64,000 nucleotides of DNA, from positions 633-64,632 of the forward strand of contig DCQM01000007.1 of assembly GCA_002323895.1 (NCBI GenBank). Direction: 5' to 3'. The notes beneath the pieces are model-generated. The model did not search any database and was not told the DNA's origin. It saw only the letters and a list, made by a program, of their open reading frames with translations. Below, in pieces: positions 1-9,898 of the stretch. The position numbers and the translations under genes are program-made. Every line of letters begins with the position of its first letter. Positions within the stretch are counted from its first letter, which is position 1. This stretch comes from Akkermansiaceae bacterium UBA1518 (lineage in GTDB: Bacteria > Verrucomicrobiota > Verrucomicrobiia > Verrucomicrobiales > Akkermansiaceae).

Positions 1-1226
1 ATAAACAGGGTGAATTTGCCAAAAGGCAAACTTTTTATGACCGAGGCATTAACATATGACATCCCTTGATTTGTCAAAATTTCGCTAACCGCAAGGGTTT
101 CAGTGTTTTCTAAATAAAGCGAATACCCGCCCATTACTGCTAAGAACATCCAAGTGCCCAAGCTCCCCCAACAGATCACTCCTAAAACCAATTGACGGAT
201 CGTGCGGCCACGAGAAATCCGGCCAAAGAACAATCCAACCATTCCGGTGTAAGCGAGCCACCATCCCCAGTAAAACCCAGTCCAATCCTCGGGAAAACTG
301 CCATTCTGAATGGGATCTGTCCAAGTAGCTGTCCGTATAAAATTGTTAAACATCAACCCAATACTATTAACCGTGAGGTCCATAATAAATACGCCGGGAC
401 CCGCTATTAGAACGAAGAGAATAGCGAAAATAGCTAAGACAATATTAATATTAGCAAGCACCTTAATGCCTGATTTCAGCCCCCGATAGACGCTAGCGCC
501 AAATAATAATGTCCATAAGGAGAGAACGCTTATCTTAATGATCATATTGTCGGGAATTTCAAATAAGGTGGCTAACATTGCGGAGAGCAAAGGTACGCCC
601 AAGCCAAGAGATGTAGCTACTCCACCAACAATTCCTAAGATGATTAAAATATCGATAATCGTTTTTATCTGATCACGTCCACGCTTTGGCAAAGCGCCAT
701 CACAGGCACTACTTATGCGAAGCACTGGATAGCGTCTCACATAGAGCATATATGCAATCGGCACCGACGGTAGTGCATACATTGACCATGGGACGATACC
801 CCAATGAAGGAGAGGATACATATGAGCCCACTCAAAAGACTTACTTGATCCGACCTCGATCCCCAGAGGTGGAGTTTGCAGGTAAAAAATCGGTTCGGCA
901 AAACCCCATGCAATAACACTGGCACCGATGGCTGTGGTAAACATCATAGAGACCCAGTGAATATTGGAATATTCGGGCGGCTCATCTGGAGCACCTAATT
1001 TAACGTGAGCATAGCGTCCAAGAACCAGCCAAAGACAAAACGAAAAAGCACTGATGCCGACAATAAGATACAGCCACAAGAAATTGGTCATTATAACATC
1101 GCGACCATCCTTCAGGATTTGAGATGCCTCCTTAGGAAAAATTAAAAGGGGAATCGCACAAAGTAAAATAATGATTACGGCTACAATAAATACCGGCCAA
1201 TCAACTTTTGGTTGAGAGTTACTCAT
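1..1226 (-). CDS. BCCT-family betaine/carnitine/choline transporter, C-terminus cut by window edge
   Basis: The first 408 codons of a secondary transporter are visible; the rest lies beyond the window edge. The translation begins MSNSQPKVDWPVF and is strongly hydrophobic, with about nine membrane spans in view. It has the hallmark BCCT segments: an early stretch with MMFTTAIGASVIAWGFAEP, then HWGIVPWSMY, and the family signature DWTGFYWGWWLAY close to the visible end. BCCT carriers import betaine, choline, carnitine or DMSP-like zwitterions with Na+ or H+, for osmoprotection or catabolism; the substrate cannot be told from sequence. The ATG at 1226 follows an AAGGAT Shine-Dalgarno-like stretch. 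It lies upstream of, and in the same direction as, the window edge, with a 350-base gap separating it from the PhyH gene. Confidence 0.9.
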   Translation of the reverse strand, partial: MSNSQPKVDWPVFIVAVIIILLCAIPLLIFPKEASQILKDGRDVIMTNFLWLYLIVGISAFSFCLWLVLGRYAHVKLGAPDEPPEYSNIHWVSMMFTTAIGASVIAWGFAEPIFYLQTPPLGIEVGSSKSFEWAHMYPLLHWGIVPWSMYALPSVPIAYMLYVRRYPVLRISSACDGALPKRGRDQIKTIIDILIILGIVGGVATSLGLGVPLLSAMLATLFEIPDNMIIKISVLSLWTLLFGASVYRGLKSGIKVLANINIVLAIFAILFVLIAGPGVFIMDLTVNSIGLMFNNFIRTATWTDPIQNGSFPEDWTGFYWGWWLAYTGMVGLFFGRISRGRTIRQLVLGVICWGSLGTWMFLAVMGGYSLYLENTETLAVSEILTNQGMSYVNASVIKSLPFGKFTLF

Positions 1227-1579
1227 ATTATTACGATCCTTCAAAAAGTAGCTGGCTGCTAGGGGTGTAAACTTAGCCGGGGGAAGCTACAATTAGACCG
1301 AAGTTGATTGGGAAGAAAAGGGATTTCTTGGATCAATCGGAACGAAAGAGACAAAAACCCTTAAATACGCTTAAGCCGTCCTTTACGCTATCATGGAGCG
1401 CTGAGGTTTGTTGGTTAGCTGTCAAAAGAAAAATACCCACGCTATTTCCGAGATAACTAGATACGGCTTGATCACTAGCCTTCCGTTTCCTTCTTCTTCG
1501 CACCTCTCCTAAGCCGATTTCTGAGGTTAAGGTTTCCTTGTTCAGGCCTTTTAAAATGTAGTACTGACTTTTCCCGGTT
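1227..1579. other. Intergenic stretch, nothing recognised
   Basis: This spacer lies between the BCCT transporter and the PhyH gene, both on the minus strand. On both strands I found only very short open frames and no tRNA-like structure or convincing hairpin with a T-run. It presumably holds the BCCT promoter. Confidence 0.5.
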
Positions 1580-2422
1580 TCATGAGGATTGATTTTGTGT
1601 CAGGCTTTTAGCACTCGTATCGTCCCGATTAAGATCGGCAAACTCGGTTTGCATACGACTGGCATGGTCATGTCCGATAGCAAGGATACGATCATCTTCG
1701 ACTTTTTCTAATTTGGTGTATCTGGGGTGATGAGAATCCTTGTAAGGATCATTAGAGGCCGCATTATAACAGCAAATCATAGCCCAGCGTGGATGATCAG
1801 ACTCATTGGCATCGGAAGCATGTAATGTGTTGGAATGAAAAAATAAGGCATCGCCCGGTTCCATCGTGACATGAACGAGATCAAGTCTCTTCTTTGCTTC
1901 TTCGACCCGTTCCATATCAGCCCCGGCCTGATCTCCCGAAAGAATGTGGTTAATCCTCCCCAACTTATGGGACCCTTTAATTACCTGCATACATCCGTTT
2001 TCAATTGTTGCCTGGTCCACTGCTATCATAACACTGCATAGATTTGGGGAGAGTACGCCATTCTGATACCAGTATCCATAGTCCTGATGCCACGCCCAAG
2101 CTCCGCCCACCTTTGCATCTTTTAGGATCATTTTTGAATGGTAATGATAAACCTCTTCTCTGAGTATTTCTTCTACGCGATCAACCATTTTTCGGCATCT
2201 GGCAAACATTCCGTAGATTCCATCACCTGGATGATTCCATAAAGCTAGGCGAACTGCGTTGCCTTCCCCGTCATCTCTTTCACTAGATGATTTATCCATT
2301 TCGTTATCGTTACGTGCAGCTTTTCCAAGAAGGCCAATTTCTTCCTCGGAAAAGAGATTGCGAACCACGATATAGCCGTCTCTTTCATAATCGCTTCGTT
2401 GTTCTTCTGTAAGTAATTTCAT
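1580..2422 (-). CDS. Phytanoyl-CoA dioxygenase (PhyH) family Fe(II)/2-oxoglutarate oxygenase
   Basis: A 280-residue cytoplasmic protein of normal PhyH length. The N-terminus (TEEQRSDYERDGYIVVRNLF) is the usual start of this family. The iron-binding facial triad is visible as H112-x-D114 (WHQDYGYW) and a distal His, most likely H201 in FFHSNTLHASDAN; R212 is a candidate for 2-oxoglutarate carboxylate binding. PhyH-type enzymes hydroxylate small molecules such as phytanoyl-CoA, ectoine or secondary metabolites. Verrucomicrobia and Planctomycetes carry many paralogues of unknown substrate, and this one belongs in that class. It stands alone between the transporter and a divergent secreted esterase, so context does not settle the substrate. 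Confidence 0.88.
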   Translation of the reverse strand: MKLLTEEQRSDYERDGYIVVRNLFSEEEIGLLGKAARNDNEMDKSSSERDDGEGNAVRLALWNHPGDGIYGMFARCRKMVDRVEEILREEVYHYHSKMILKDAKVGGAWAWHQDYGYWYQNGVLSPNLCSVMIAVDQATIENGCMQVIKGSHKLGRINHILSGDQAGADMERVEEAKKRLDLVHVTMEPGDALFFHSNTLHASDANESDHPRWAMICCYNAASNDPYKDSHHPRYTKLEKVEDDRILAIGHDHASRMQTEFADLNRDDTSAKSLTQNQSS

Positions 2423-2646
2423 TTTCGTGTTTTGTTTCTACTTGGTTTTTAAGGCGTTAGGAAATCGTTTTGGTTGCGGTGGAGTTACGGGCCAATCTGG
2501 ACAGTGGGTGATTAATAAAAGAGCGTAATTCTTTGTCTGATGATTCAGATGGTTATAGAGCGATGATAGAAACAGGATTCACATTCATTTCAAAGATCTT
2601 CGTTTTAACTTTTAAGTAATTTCACGAAGCTTAAACTTTTGAAGAG

Positions 2647-3747
2647 ATGAGGGTAACCAAAATCATTCGAAGCCTCTTTTGTTTGTTATTGCTCGTATCT
2701 GGGGGGGGAGTTGTTCAGGCACAAGAAACTCTAAACAAGTCAGTTAATTTAGGCGGTCTCGATCGGCAATTCATTGTCTATTTACCCAAGAATTTTACTC
2801 ATACAGAATCGCTACCGGTGCTTTTCTGTTTTCACGCAGGGGGTGGTTCAGCAGACGGAATGATGCGCTTCACAGCTGATTTTCGTCCTCTTGCAGATGA
2901 TCAACGATTTATCGTCGTTTATCCCCAAGGTGTAGTAATCCGTGATGAAAAGGACCCGCAAGGTTCATCTAATTGGAATACCATAGGACCGTATGACAAT
3001 GGCACTGACGATATAGGTTTTACAGGAGCAATGATCGATTTTCTTGAAATGGATTACTCCGTAAATTCGAGTAGGATTTATGCGTGTGGCTTTTCACTAG
3101 GGGGGAATTTCGTATGGGATCTGGCGTGTTATCTTGGCGATCGTTTTGCCGCCGTGTCCTCCGTGGCAGCCAGCATGTGGCAGTGGACCCTTGAGGAATG
3201 CTCCAGTAACCATCGCGTAGGAATACTCTCAATCCATGGCACTAATGATTTCTATAATCCTTATAATGGAAACCAATACTCCATTTCGATGAACCAACTC
3301 AGTCAACACTGGGTTTTAAAGAATGGAAGTGAAGAAACTCCTGTGACTAGCCAGTTTGCTCCCGGAGTAACCCGTTTTGTTTGGAATAGAGGTGAAGCTT
3401 GCTATGATGTTGCACATTACCGTGTCCAAAACGGAGAACATGTTTGGCCGTCTTTCGCTAAACAAGTGATTTGGGATTATGTTTCTCGTTACACAAGTTC
3501 AGGATTACTCGGGTGCATTCCGGTGGATCTGACCGTGAATTCTTATAACAAAGAAGCTGAGGAGGTCAGCGTCACCGTGAAAAACCTTCCTGTGGGAAAC
3601 TTTGAAATTCGGAGTTCCACGGGGGGAGGGCCCTTTGAACCTTTGAACCCCGAAATCAGTATCAATCAAAACACCGTTTTTCCGCTCACCATTTCTAAGA
3701 TCCGAGATGATAAACTCCTCTTGCAGGTCTGGAAAAAGAGTTTGTAG
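2647..3747 (+). CDS. Secreted PHB-depolymerase/feruloyl-esterase-like alpha/beta hydrolase
   Basis: A 366-residue exported hydrolase. Residues 1-26 form a signal peptide (basic KIIR, then a hydrophobic core ending VQAQE). The catalytic domain shows an oxyanion-type HAGGG at 63-67, the nucleophile elbow GFSLGG with S150, an acidic residue D201 in HGTNDFYNP, and H265 in GEHVWPS, which is the order and spacing of the LpqC/PHB depolymerase esterases. Residues from about 290 to the end form a separate beta-rich tail that could be a carrier or adhesion domain; I do not recognise it. The likely role is extracytoplasmic hydrolysis of ester-linked polymers or hemicellulose side groups. It is divergent from the PhyH gene and convergent with the lactonase that follows. 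Confidence 0.85.
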   Translation: MRVTKIIRSLFCLLLLVSGGGVVQAQETLNKSVNLGGLDRQFIVYLPKNFTHTESLPVLFCFHAGGGSADGMMRFTADFRPLADDQRFIVVYPQGVVIRDEKDPQGSSNWNTIGPYDNGTDDIGFTGAMIDFLEMDYSVNSSRIYACGFSLGGNFVWDLACYLGDRFAAVSSVAASMWQWTLEECSSNHRVGILSIHGTNDFYNPYNGNQYSISMNQLSQHWVLKNGSEETPVTSQFAPGVTRFVWNRGEACYDVAHYRVQNGEHVWPSFAKQVIWDYVSRYTSSGLLGCIPVDLTVNSYNKEAEEVSVTVKNLPVGNFEIRSSTGGGPFEPLNPEISINQNTVFPLTISKIRDDKLLLQVWKKSL

Positions 3748-3769
3748 CTAGTTCTTTAAGCTCGAAGCG

Positions 3770-4861
3770 TTATCCTTTTAACTTAAATCGAGCGACATAG
3801 GCAAACGCTGTTACGTAAAGATACTCCTCATTTTCGTCAAAACAGCAGTTAGTGACTGGATCCGGAAGTCTTATTGTCGCAAGCTTTTTACCTTCTGGAG
3901 AAATCACTAGGAGTCCACCCGGTCCTGTTGCAAAGAGATTGCCGCTTGAGTGCATCTTCATTCCATCAAACCAACCAGCGTCGGCTTCCCCATAAGGGCC
4001 TTCAAAAAAGACACCACCGGAACCGTCTTCCGCAGAGAAGCGCCACATCTTTGGGTCCTTCATGTCTGAGCTGCCAACATAGATCCACTTCTGGTCTGGA
4101 GAAAGCTCGATTCCGTTTGGTAGGTCCATTTCGTCGCTTATTAAAGATACCTTGTTCGTGGCAGCTTGGTAACGATAGATCCCGCAATAGGGAATCTCTC
4201 GCTTATCGTCGACAAATACCATTCCCTCTCCCGGGACGCTGTTCGCGATATCACAGTGCCCATAGGGTGGGTCAGTAAAGTAGATGTCTCCGTTGGCCGC
4301 AATGGTTAGGTCATTCGGGCTGTTGAATCGTTTGCCCTCAAAGGTTGCAGTCAGCGTCGAGAGGCCTTCCTGAGTAATGTCGTCAAAGGCAAGCTTGGCA
4401 AGCCTCCGGTCTCCATGCTGGCAGATAATGAGGTTGCCTGCGGCATCAAGAGCAAGACCATTGGAGCCCAAGACTCCGCCCTCAAAAAACGGAACATTTC
4501 CCGTATGTCCGCCGGGAGAGAGAAACACGTCGGAGCCTTTTGCCTCAGACCACTTATGAATCTTATTTCCTTTCACGTCTGAGAAGAGAAGTGTCTTCAT
4601 TGAAGGAATCCAGACTGGGCCCTCCGCGATTTCAAACCCCTCTGCAAGCACTTCGAGTTGGACCGAGCCGTCGAGAATGACTTCCAGATTAGCGTCATGA
4701 AGTTCAACCTGGCAGGTTAGGTTTTCCGGGGTTGCTGCGCTGGCGTTAACCTCTGCTACCTTGTTTTCTTCCTTTTTCTGAGAGACGTCTGCTTTCTCTC
4801 CGCAGGAGCAAAGAAGAATCGAAATTCCCAATAACTGTCCTGTACAGCTTAACTTTTTCAT
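3770..4861 (-). CDS. SMP-30/gluconolactonase-like beta-propeller lipoprotein
   Basis: A 363-residue protein with a type II signal sequence ending LLCSC (modified Cys C20), followed by a charged, Lys/Glu-rich linker, so it is probably a membrane-tethered periplasmic lipoprotein. The propeller carries family hallmarks: AEGPVWIPS around residue 80 (metal-ligand Glu), SPNDLTIAANGDIYFTDPPY in the middle, and PNGIELSPDQKWIYV (Asn/Asp ligands). The family hydrolyses sugar lactones using a divalent metal; a specific substrate cannot be assigned. It sits upstream of a Gfo/Idh/MocA oxidoreductase on the same strand, a pairing that fits oxidation of a sugar to a lactone followed by ring opening. A second member of the family is at 20580-21710. 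Confidence 0.86.
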   Translation of the reverse strand: MKKLSCTGQLLGISILLCSCGEKADVSQKKEENKVAEVNASAATPENLTCQVELHDANLEVILDGSVQLEVLAEGFEIAEGPVWIPSMKTLLFSDVKGNKIHKWSEAKGSDVFLSPGGHTGNVPFFEGGVLGSNGLALDAAGNLIICQHGDRRLAKLAFDDITQEGLSTLTATFEGKRFNSPNDLTIAANGDIYFTDPPYGHCDIANSVPGEGMVFVDDKREIPYCGIYRYQAATNKVSLISDEMDLPNGIELSPDQKWIYVGSSDMKDPKMWRFSAEDGSGGVFFEGPYGEADAGWFDGMKMHSSGNLFATGPGGLLVISPEGKKLATIRLPDPVTNCCFDENEEYLYVTAFAYVARFKLKG

Positions 4862-4956
4862 TAAACAAAAAATAGAAAAAAGATCCTCGGGCTCAAGGAA
4901 AAAGTGGCACCTAGGAAGTTACTTTTTTCTAGACGAGGTGGTATTCCTTTGATGGA

Positions 4957-6261
4957 TTATTTTAGGCCAAGGTCCCATCCTTTTTTAAAGGTGGTTTTAA
5001 TGAATGCTTGAGATTTGGGAGCATTTTTGCACAACAAGTTTTCCGAATCCCAATCAAACTCTTCTTTGGTTCGGAAGGCGTTGTTGGCCAGTAGAACAGT
5101 TTCGGTTAAAGGGCCTGTGTAGGCAAAGTTACAGGTAGGAGGTGTCTTATCTCCTTTGCAGGCGTTAATGAATTCATTATGGAAACCTGGTGAAGTTGGA
5201 ATACTTTGATCTGGGTATTCGAAATCTTTGTAGTCTTCCTCAGGTAAGAGTTTATGCTGCGAAAATCCTGTAATGAGCATGCCTTTGGAACCAATAAAGA
5301 GTGTGTTGGCGCCTTTTGAAGAAAGATTTAGTTCTTTCAAGATCGCTGGCCCAGTTTTGGTCTGATGCCAGTAAAGTTTCACGGGCACTTGCTTTCCACG
5401 GGCAGGGAATTCAAACCATGAAGTCATACTCTTTGTGGTCATTTCTGGATGGGCGTCGGGCCCGCTGGCGCCACAACGTGTAGGATGTTTTAGGCCTAGT
5501 GCCCAGTAGGGTATATCGAGGATGTGACAGCCCCAGTTGCCTGTTTCACCGGTTCCGTAGTCCCACCAAAAGCGCCATCCGTAGGGTGTGATTTGAGAAT
5601 CGTATGGCGTGTCTTTGGCTGGCCCAAGCCACAGGTCGTAGTCGAGGGTGTTGGGAATAGTTTGTGGTTCAGTCAAGCGGGGTTTCATTCCACGGCTGCT
5701 GCTGACCCAAGAGTGAACCTCGGAGACGTCACCTATGGCGCCCGACTGAATCAACTCAACCACGCGATGCATGTTCGAGTTGGTATGGCGTTGAGAGCCG
5801 AGCTGAGTGACTAGATTATTTTCCTGTGCTTTCTTAGTCAGTGTCCGGACTTCCCATACGGCGTGAGCTAGAGGCTTTTCGAGGTAAACATGTTTATCGA
5901 GATCCATCGCGATATAGGCGGGATGGAAGTGGGAATGATCGGGGGTAGAGATAGCGACGGCATCGATCGATTTGTGCATCTTGTCGAACATTTTTCGGTA
6001 ATCCGTAAATTTCGCTCTGCTATCGAATTCCGCGAAATTTTTCCCAGCGCGCACGGAATCCACGTCACACATGGCGACAATATTTTCGCCCTTGAGGCCA
6101 TTGTATTGGAAGTTGCCTTGCCCTCCGAGACCAATAAGTGCGACGTTCAGCTTCTCATTGGCATTGCGGGTTTTGGCGATGGCGGGGCTGGCAATGCTAA
6201 ACGCAGCAGCGGATTTGACAAAACTGCGGCGTGTCATGTTTTTGGGTTTGCTTGGGCTCAT
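4957..6261 (-). CDS. Tat-exported Gfo/Idh/MocA-family oxidoreductase
   Basis: A 434-residue NAD(P)-dependent oxidoreductase with a twin-arginine leader (TRRSFVKSAAAFSIASPAIA, residues 10-29). The Rossmann loop is GLGGQG at 44-49 and the conserved EKP that carries the catalytic Lys is at 128-130. The C-terminal half includes WGCHILDIPYWAL, typical of the large exported paralogue family found in Planctomycetes and Verrucomicrobia. Such enzymes oxidise or reduce sugars, inositols or glycosides. Export by Tat suggests that it folds with its cofactor in the cytoplasm before translocation. Its neighbours (lactonase downstream, alpha/beta hydrolase upstream) suggest a carbohydrate-handling set. Confidence 0.9.
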   Translation of the reverse strand: MSPSKPKNMTRRSFVKSAAAFSIASPAIAKTRNANEKLNVALIGLGGQGNFQYNGLKGENIVAMCDVDSVRAGKNFAEFDSRAKFTDYRKMFDKMHKSIDAVAISTPDHSHFHPAYIAMDLDKHVYLEKPLAHAVWEVRTLTKKAQENNLVTQLGSQRHTNSNMHRVVELIQSGAIGDVSEVHSWVSSSRGMKPRLTEPQTIPNTLDYDLWLGPAKDTPYDSQITPYGWRFWWDYGTGETGNWGCHILDIPYWALGLKHPTRCGASGPDAHPEMTTKSMTSWFEFPARGKQVPVKLYWHQTKTGPAILKELNLSSKGANTLFIGSKGMLITGFSQHKLLPEEDYKDFEYPDQSIPTSPGFHNEFINACKGDKTPPTCNFAYTGPLTETVLLANNAFRTKEEFDWDSENLLCKNAPKSQAFIKTTFKKGWDLGLK

Positions 6262-6345
6262 AATGAATCAATTTAAAAATAGGCGGTCATTTTTCTTTAT
6301 AATAATCTCACTCTCACTCGATGTTACGGAGAAACATCAGTGGAC

Positions 6346-7323
6346 TTATCGCGGCTGCTTCTGAGGCTGAAAAGCGAATTTGGCCCATGCGTTTGCAACT
6401 TCTTGATTGGGATACCAAGAGGCAGTTGATTTATCGCCTTCGAATTTTTCGTAGGGAGCTAGATCTCCCGAATCGATCGAGCCAAGCCAGCCTTTTTCTA
6501 TTTCTATATTGCGCAGTTTTACGGGATTTTGCTTCGCATTTTCTCCGGCTGGCAGGCGGAGTCGAATCATAGTCTCGGTCCAGGGAATTACCACGTCATT
6601 GGCAGCCCAGGCGCGCCAATCCTTGGGGGTTGTTTCATTTTTTGTGAATTGCATGCCTCTGGGCCAGTGACTTTGACCTGGCAGCCAAATCCAAGCACGG
6701 GGCGATTTTCTTTCACGGGAATGGTGGAAGTGCTGGCGAATGTCTTCCGGTTTTTTGTCGACCTCTCCCATAAGGTAAAGCCCGGGAACCTTGATGCTGT
6801 TCGCCTCTTCTTGCATGAATTCGATGTCACTCGGATTAGCCCGAAGCGCAATGTGAAATGCAAGGACTCGCGAAGGTTGAAATCGAACAAAATCCTGTGC
6901 GACCCGACCTCCCATCGAATGCCCCCAAAGAACAAAGGGAGCGTGCTTCAGTTCGGGACGATTTACTTCAATGGCGAATTGGTCGCAGGCCTTAAGCATC
7001 GACAGTCCGTAGCCATTTTCTTGCACACCGTGTGCCTCAAACTCACAAAACAAAATTGCTGAATGAGTACGCTTGGCTAATGCTCGCCACTCTTGATCTT
7101 GTTCAAAGAGATGCCTTCCGGCTCCGCGCATGTTGATTACAAAGACACATTGAACAGAAGAAATGGATTCGGGGATCCAAATGGAATATTTCGATCCAGC
7201 GATAAGCGGCTCCTTAGATTTCGTGACGTCGGTTTGGAAAGTTTCACCTTTCGTTTTCGTGGTATCCCCAGATACCAAACCAACGAAGATAGAGAATACC
7301 GCGATGGGAATCAGTTTCTTCAT
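6346..7323 (-). CDS. Exported alpha/beta hydrolase
   Basis: A 325-residue protein with a probable signal peptide (KKLIPIAVFSIFVGLVSG). The nucleophile elbow is GHSMGG with S136. Further on, GLYLMGEVDKKPED supplies a candidate Asp and GQSHWPRG a candidate His, completing a catalytic triad in the right order. No close subfamily is recognisable; it resembles the esterase/dienelactone-hydrolase-like proteins that are common as exported enzymes in PVC bacteria. It is co-oriented with the oxidoreductase at 4957-6261, separated by about 84 bases, so the two may be cotranscribed. Substrate unknown. Confidence 0.8.
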   Translation of the reverse strand: MKKLIPIAVFSIFVGLVSGDTTKTKGETFQTDVTKSKEPLIAGSKYSIWIPESISSVQCVFVINMRGAGRHLFEQDQEWRALAKRTHSAILFCEFEAHGVQENGYGLSMLKACDQFAIEVNRPELKHAPFVLWGHSMGGRVAQDFVRFQPSRVLAFHIALRANPSDIEFMQEEANSIKVPGLYLMGEVDKKPEDIRQHFHHSRERKSPRAWIWLPGQSHWPRGMQFTKNETTPKDWRAWAANDVVIPWTETMIRLRLPAGENAKQNPVKLRNIEIEKGWLGSIDSGDLAPYEKFEGDKSTASWYPNQEVANAWAKFAFQPQKQPR

Positions 7324-7422
7324 AGGATTATCGCTAGGAAATTTTGTATTCCGGGAATGGGCTGAAGTCGCATTTAGACCGGAGTATCCAGAAGGGAAGG
7401 GGAAGTGAAAGATAGCTCATTA

Positions 7423-9894
7423 CTATCGTCTGCTAAAGTAGTCTGATGATACGATTTCTAACAAAACGTCTCGGAGCCTGAAGTTGGCCTTAGCAGAGTG
7501 CTTGTAGAGCTTTTCAATATTCTCACGGTCGAGAAAGTTAAGCTCACGAGCCATTGCATAGGACAACATGCTCTCTAGGAAATTTTTAAAAAATCTCTCT
7601 TTGTCCTCAATCAGAATTGACTTAAGGCCCTGTGGTCCTTCGAAGGTCCGGCCGTCCATGTGGACAGTTCTTGCATCCACTGGAAAACGTTCCTCCTTTG
7701 TATTGCTCTTTGGAGCATAGTTGCTTACGTCAGTGTATTGGTCCCGCCAGCGTCCTAGGACGTCGAAGTTTTCGAGGGCGATCCCAAGAGGATCCATCTT
7801 CTTGTGACAGATGTTACAACTGGTTTCCGCTCGATGTGCATCGATTGTTTCTTTTATGCTTTCTGTCTTAGTAGGGGGGCTGAGTGCTGAGATCTCAAGG
7901 TCAGCCGGTGTCTCTAGATGGTCTCCGTAAAAACTCTTCAAGACCCACGCTCCGCGATAAAATGGGTTGGTATATTCCCCGTTGTTAGTCGTCATCAGCA
8001 TGAAACCCGCCTGTGAAAGTAGACCTCCACGAAATTTGTCTTTTTTGCCCAGCATCACTTTAGAAAATTCTGATTTGATCTCTTTGGGTCTATAATCTTT
8101 CGGTGAAATTTTACTAGCGCCAGGTCTTTTGCTAGGCGACGCGACTGGATGTCCTTCGATTCGGTAGATGTAGTTGAGCTCCTGCGTTATCATCACGAAA
8201 TCGGAATCAATAAAATTCAATAAGCTCAAATTGCTCGACAGTAATTCCTTGAAGAACTCAACTGGTTCTTCTTTGATCTGATTCCGGACAAGGTCAAATT
8301 CATCAACTGTAAAAATGCTTAGGTCCGGTTCGATGATCTCGAGTTTTTTAAGATCGAGCCATTGATGAACATAGTCTCTGATGAAGCGATCAGTCTTTGC
8401 GTCCTGTAGCATTCGGAGCGTCTGATCACGACGGACTTTTGGGTTCCTAAGCTTTCCCTGTTTCGCCAGCTCCATGAGTATCTCGTCAGGCAAAGAATTC
8501 CACAGGAAATATGACATGCGTGCGGCGATCGCGTAATCATCCAAAGACTCTAATTCCCCTTCCTGCTTAAACAGGAACTTGGGAGAACATAGCATTCCGC
8601 GTATGCCTGCCTGCAGACCTGAGAAAATGCTTTGGTCTTGGGCAACCGCTTTCATGGCAAGCTTATAGAATTGCTGCATCTCAGTGTCGGAGACCGGGCC
8701 GCGAAACAATTTCCGCGCAAGTTTCTTTAAAATGGTCTGGCAGGCCTTATGTTTAGTAGATGCATCTACATCTTCGCAGTATGTTTTATAAAAAGGGGTA
8801 TCTGGTGGCCATGAATCATACACTGGTCCGGTAATGGTCGCCGTTTCAATACAGAACATCCGCTGAAGACCACCCCCTTTGACCGAATTACATCTCAGAA
8901 CAATCGTGTCATCTGAGGACAGTTGTGTCGTAAACCCGATGCTGGGATTGAAGTCTTGCCAAGCCGCATTTTTGGGAATCACGGTAACGATACTTTGTCC
9001 TACGCCCGAGTTTTTGCGAAGGAAGTAGCTCATCGAGTGGTCGGTCGTCGAGTGGTCGTTGGTATTAATCTCTGAAATTTCCGTAACGGCGGGCAACCTT
9101 TCTTCAACCCGGTTTCCTGCAATAAACTTGGCTTGGATATAAAAGCCCTTTGGAACAACCCGATAAACACCACTCGTTTTAACCGATGGGTTAATTTTTA
9201 TTTGAATTGACTGAGTCGCAAATACTAAGGGTCGTGAACTTAAGGAAAGCGTAGGTGCAAAACCATTGGTGTTATCCTTGTGGCTATGCGTATCAATGTC
9301 TGTGTCTTTCGTTGAATAAACAATGACGCGTGGATCAGGTTTGTCGCTCACAACACTCTCGGAAATAAGGTTTGCAACATTGAAGTAAGACTCCATATCG
9401 ACAACCGACATGTGAAGGTTGTCGGCATTGTTATTAAAACCAGCTTCGATGCTATCAAGTGGCAGCCTGTCGATGAGTGAGAAATCGGTTCCAAAAACAT
9501 CATTCACCGTATTTTGATATTCGACTCGACTCAGCCGTTTTAGCATTCCCGGCTTTTGCTCCTCTGCGAGTCGGTGTAGTTGATTTCCTAATACCTTCTC
9601 TAATACTTTGATTTGATCGATTTCTGGACGTTTAGGTGCATCTTCCGGTGGCATCTCGTCAGATTCGATCGCTGTATAAATATCATCCAAGAGACTTGGA
9701 TCGTTCCATTGTTTCTGGTCAATCTGATCCAGACGGAGGCCACCCTTACTCTTCTCTGGTCCGTGACAAGAAACACAAAACGTATTGAAGAAATGCTGCG
9801 ATTGCATCCGCTCATCTGCCATGATGCTCGAAATATGGGCATCGGCAAACAGCAGCAATAAAACTGCAAGCTTTGTGATTTTTTGATTCAGCAT
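7423..9894 (-). CDS. Planctomycete-type cytochrome c domain protein with DUF1587/DUF1592/DUF1588/DUF1585 architecture
   Basis: A large exported protein (823 residues from the chosen start). I chose the ATG at 9894 because it begins a signal peptide (LNQKITKLAVLLLLFADAH) and lies 4 bases after the stop of the upstream gene; a longer frame opening at 10059 would overlap that gene by 160 bases and has no export signal. A haem c motif, FCVSCHGP (C40, C43, H44), opens the mature protein, followed by the SKGGLRLD segment typical of these domains. A second Cys pair, CNICHKKMDPLGIALENFD, lies in the DUF1588-like part, and the C-terminus (YAMARELNFLDRENIEKL) matches DUF1585. Function is not known experimentally. 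It nearly always accompanies a DUF1552 protein, as it does here, and is thought to act in periplasmic oxidation of complex carbohydrates. Confidence 0.9.
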   Translation of the reverse strand: MLNQKITKLAVLLLLFADAHISSIMADERMQSQHFFNTFCVSCHGPEKSKGGLRLDQIDQKQWNDPSLLDDIYTAIESDEMPPEDAPKRPEIDQIKVLEKVLGNQLHRLAEEQKPGMLKRLSRVEYQNTVNDVFGTDFSLIDRLPLDSIEAGFNNNADNLHMSVVDMESYFNVANLISESVVSDKPDPRVIVYSTKDTDIDTHSHKDNTNGFAPTLSLSSRPLVFATQSIQIKINPSVKTSGVYRVVPKGFYIQAKFIAGNRVEERLPAVTEISEINTNDHSTTDHSMSYFLRKNSGVGQSIVTVIPKNAAWQDFNPSIGFTTQLSSDDTIVLRCNSVKGGGLQRMFCIETATITGPVYDSWPPDTPFYKTYCEDVDASTKHKACQTILKKLARKLFRGPVSDTEMQQFYKLAMKAVAQDQSIFSGLQAGIRGMLCSPKFLFKQEGELESLDDYAIAARMSYFLWNSLPDEILMELAKQGKLRNPKVRRDQTLRMLQDAKTDRFIRDYVHQWLDLKKLEIIEPDLSIFTVDEFDLVRNQIKEEPVEFFKELLSSNLSLLNFIDSDFVMITQELNYIYRIEGHPVASPSKRPGASKISPKDYRPKEIKSEFSKVMLGKKDKFRGGLLSQAGFMLMTTNNGEYTNPFYRGAWVLKSFYGDHLETPADLEISALSPPTKTESIKETIDAHRAETSCNICHKKMDPLGIALENFDVLGRWRDQYTDVSNYAPKSNTKEERFPVDARTVHMDGRTFEGPQGLKSILIEDKERFFKNFLESMLSYAMARELNFLDRENIEKLYKHSAKANFRLRDVLLEIVSSDYFSRR

Positions 9895-9898
9895 AATA